Origin: JASSUD01 sp031963445
GTDB lineage: Bacteria > Pseudomonadota > Gammaproteobacteria > Burkholderiales > Burkholderiaceae
Assembly: GCA_031963445.1 (NCBI GenBank)
Contig: JASSUH010000001.1
Span: 124,001-188,000 of the forward strand
Direction of reading: 5' to 3'
Length of the DNA stretch: 64,000 bases
Both the position numbers and the translations under genes were made by a program. Under the pieces are notes generated by a model. The model was given only the letters and a program-made list of their open reading frames with translations, was not told the DNA's origin and did no database searches. Positions 62,837-64,000 of this stretch are shown in pieces. Position 1 is the stretch's first letter, and each line of letters begins with the position of its first letter.

Positions 62837-62937
62837 GAATCTGTTTAGGGTCTTCCTGGTGGTCTTGCGCCGCCGCAGACAGTACAAAGCGTACAGCAAG
62901 GCGGTGCAAAGGCGCCAGGGAGGGCCTAAACAGGTTC
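62837..62937. mobile_element. C-family element (copy C2) after dnaK
   Basis: Ends GAATCTGTTTAGGG and GCCTAAACAGGTTC, with the same GC-rich palindromic core as C1 (tggtggtcttgcgccgccgc). Right flank TTA (62938-62940) is the dnaK stop codon in complement. Confidence 0.85.
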
Positions 62938-64000
62938 TTAGTCTTTTTTCACTTCTTTAAACTCAGCATCAACCACATCATCTTGTGGTTTACCAGCAGC
63001 TGCATCACCGGCAGCGGCTTCAGGATGAGCCTGCGCACCCGCTGCTTGGTTAGCTTGCATCTGCTCATACATCTTTTCGCCAAGTTTTTGAGAAGCTTGT
63101 GACAACGCTTCAATCTTCTGATCGATGTCAGCCTTGTCTGAGCCTTTGAGCGCTTCTTCAAGCTCTTTCATTGCGTCTTCAATTTTTGATTTTTCGCTAG
63201 CATCAAGCTTATCGCCATATTCGGTTAACGATTTTTTGGTGCTATGCAAAAGTGCATCGCCTTGATTACGCGTTTCAGTCAATTCACGCAGCTTACGATC
63301 TTCTTCAGCATTGGCTTCTGCGTCTTTAAGCATTTGCTCAACTTCACCTTCAGAAAGTCCAGAACTGGCTTTAATCGTGATTCTGTTTTCTTTACCCGTC
63401 GCTTTGTCTTTGGCTGACACATGCAAAATGCCATCCGCATCAATATCAAAGGTCACTTCAATTTGTGGCATGCCACGTTGTGAGGGTGGAATGCCTTCTA
63501 AATTAAAGTCACCCAGCAACTTATTGTGGGCTGCCATTTCACGCTCGCCCTGGCACACTTTAATGGTTACCGCTGACTGATTGTCATCCGCAGTTGAAAA
63601 CACTTGCGAATGTTTGGTTGGGATCGTCGTGTTTTTGGTAATCATCTTCGTCATCACGCCGCCCAAGGTCTCGATACCCAGCGAGAGCGGAGTCACATCC
63701 AGCAGCAACACATCTTTACGATCACCCGACAATACTTGCCCTTGAATCGCTGCACCCACTGCTACTGCTTCATCAGGATTCACATCACGGCGTGGTTCAC
63801 GGCCAAAGTACTCTTTCACTTTTTCTTGTACTTTTGGCATACGGCTCATACCGCCAACCAAAATGACATCATCGATTTCGCCTACTTTAATGTTTGCATC
63901 TTTAATTGCAACACGGCATGGCTCGATGGTGCGCTCGATTAGATCTTCTACTAACGCTTCTAATTTGGCACGGGTAATCTTCAGATTTAAATGCTTAGGC
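62938..64000 (-). CDS. dnaK: DnaK (Hsp70) chaperone, C-terminal part
   Basis: 354 residues are visible, from about residue 300 to the end; the start lies beyond the window. Visible: LVEDLIERTIEP, VGGMSRMPKVQEKVKEYFG (ATPase lobe), the linker DVTPLSLGIETLGGVMTKMI, substrate domain, lid and a terminal Glu/Asp-rich VDAEFKEVKKD. The stop is at the right flank of element C2. Confidence 0.97.
   Translation of the reverse strand, partial: PKHLNLKITRAKLEALVEDLIERTIEPCRVAIKDANIKVGEIDDVILVGGMSRMPKVQEKVKEYFGREPRRDVNPDEAVAVGAAIQGQVLSGDRKDVLLLDVTPLSLGIETLGGVMTKMITKNTTIPTKHSQVFSTADDNQSAVTIKVCQGEREMAAHNKLLGDFNLEGIPPSQRGMPQIEVTFDIDADGILHVSAKDKATGKENRITIKASSGLSEGEVEQMLKDAEANAEEDRKLRELTETRNQGDALLHSTKKSLTEYGDKLDASEKSKIEDAMKELEEALKGSDKADIDQKIEALSQASQKLGEKMYEQMQANQAAGAQAHPEAAAGDAAAGKPQDDVVDAEFKEVKKD

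Overview
The window looks like a chromosomal segment of a reduced-genome betaproteobacterium of the Burkholderiaceae. Gene order is close to that of free-living Burkholderia (lptF-lptG opposite pepA; prmC-grxD-ubiX; icd, cold-shock gene, clpS-clpA; ntrX-ntrY-DUF4390-rsmB-htpX-fmt; purM opposite an AI-2E permease, hda, pcnB, folK, panB; dnaK-dnaJ-pabB). Several usual members are absent from these blocks: prfA beside prmC, def beside fmt, a HAD phosphatase between hda and pcnB, and a nucleoside kinase beside panB. Moderate GC, ankyrin-type proteins, an effector-like giant protein and very many small palindromic elements suggest a fungal endosymbiont of the Mycoavidus/Glomeribacter type. That placement is an inference from content, not from a search.

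Layout. 1-687 is the 5' part of an ankyrin-repeat protein (minus strand). 1641-13661 is a P-type (Trb-like) type IV secretion operon: trbB, C, D, E, L, F, G, I, the coupling protein TraG/VirD4 and a TrbM-like periplasmic protein. A phospholipase-D-type nuclease converges on it. No trbJ (VirB5), relaxase or oriT is visible. 13.6-20.9 kb carries LPS export genes (lptFG), pepA, prmC, grxD and ubiX. 21-28 kb holds an amino-acid permease, an orphan RcsB-like regulator, a DUF192 protein, a small secreted Ala/Lys/His-rich protein, icd and a cold-shock gene. 28.2-30.8 kb is clpS-clpA, followed by an unrecognised 820-residue membrane/coiled-coil protein. 33.6-42.0 kb is a complete high-affinity potassium system: a small leader ORF, kdpF, A, B, C, D and E. 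42.1-42.75 kb is a HigB/HigA-like toxin-antitoxin pair whose toxin is frameshifted into fusion with the antitoxin. tRNA-Phe and the ntrXY-rsmB-htpX-fmt-orn-purM block follow on the minus strand. AI-2E permease, hda, pcnB, folK, panB and a coiled-coil membrane protein lie on the plus strand. The window ends with a hypothetical protein, a pabB-pabC fusion, dnaJ and the 3' half of dnaK on the minus strand.

The most striking structure is a set of about 22 copies or fragments of three families of short (44-190 bp) palindromic elements with no coding capacity. I call them A, B and C. Most are flanked by 3-bp TNA direct repeats (TAA, TTA, TCA, CTA), as expected of MITEs mobilised by an IS5-type transposase. 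They often sit exactly on stop codons, occur inside operons (trb, kdp, dnaKJ), and in a few cases have changed protein ends (hda, the DUF4390 gene, pabB). No transposase gene is present in the window.
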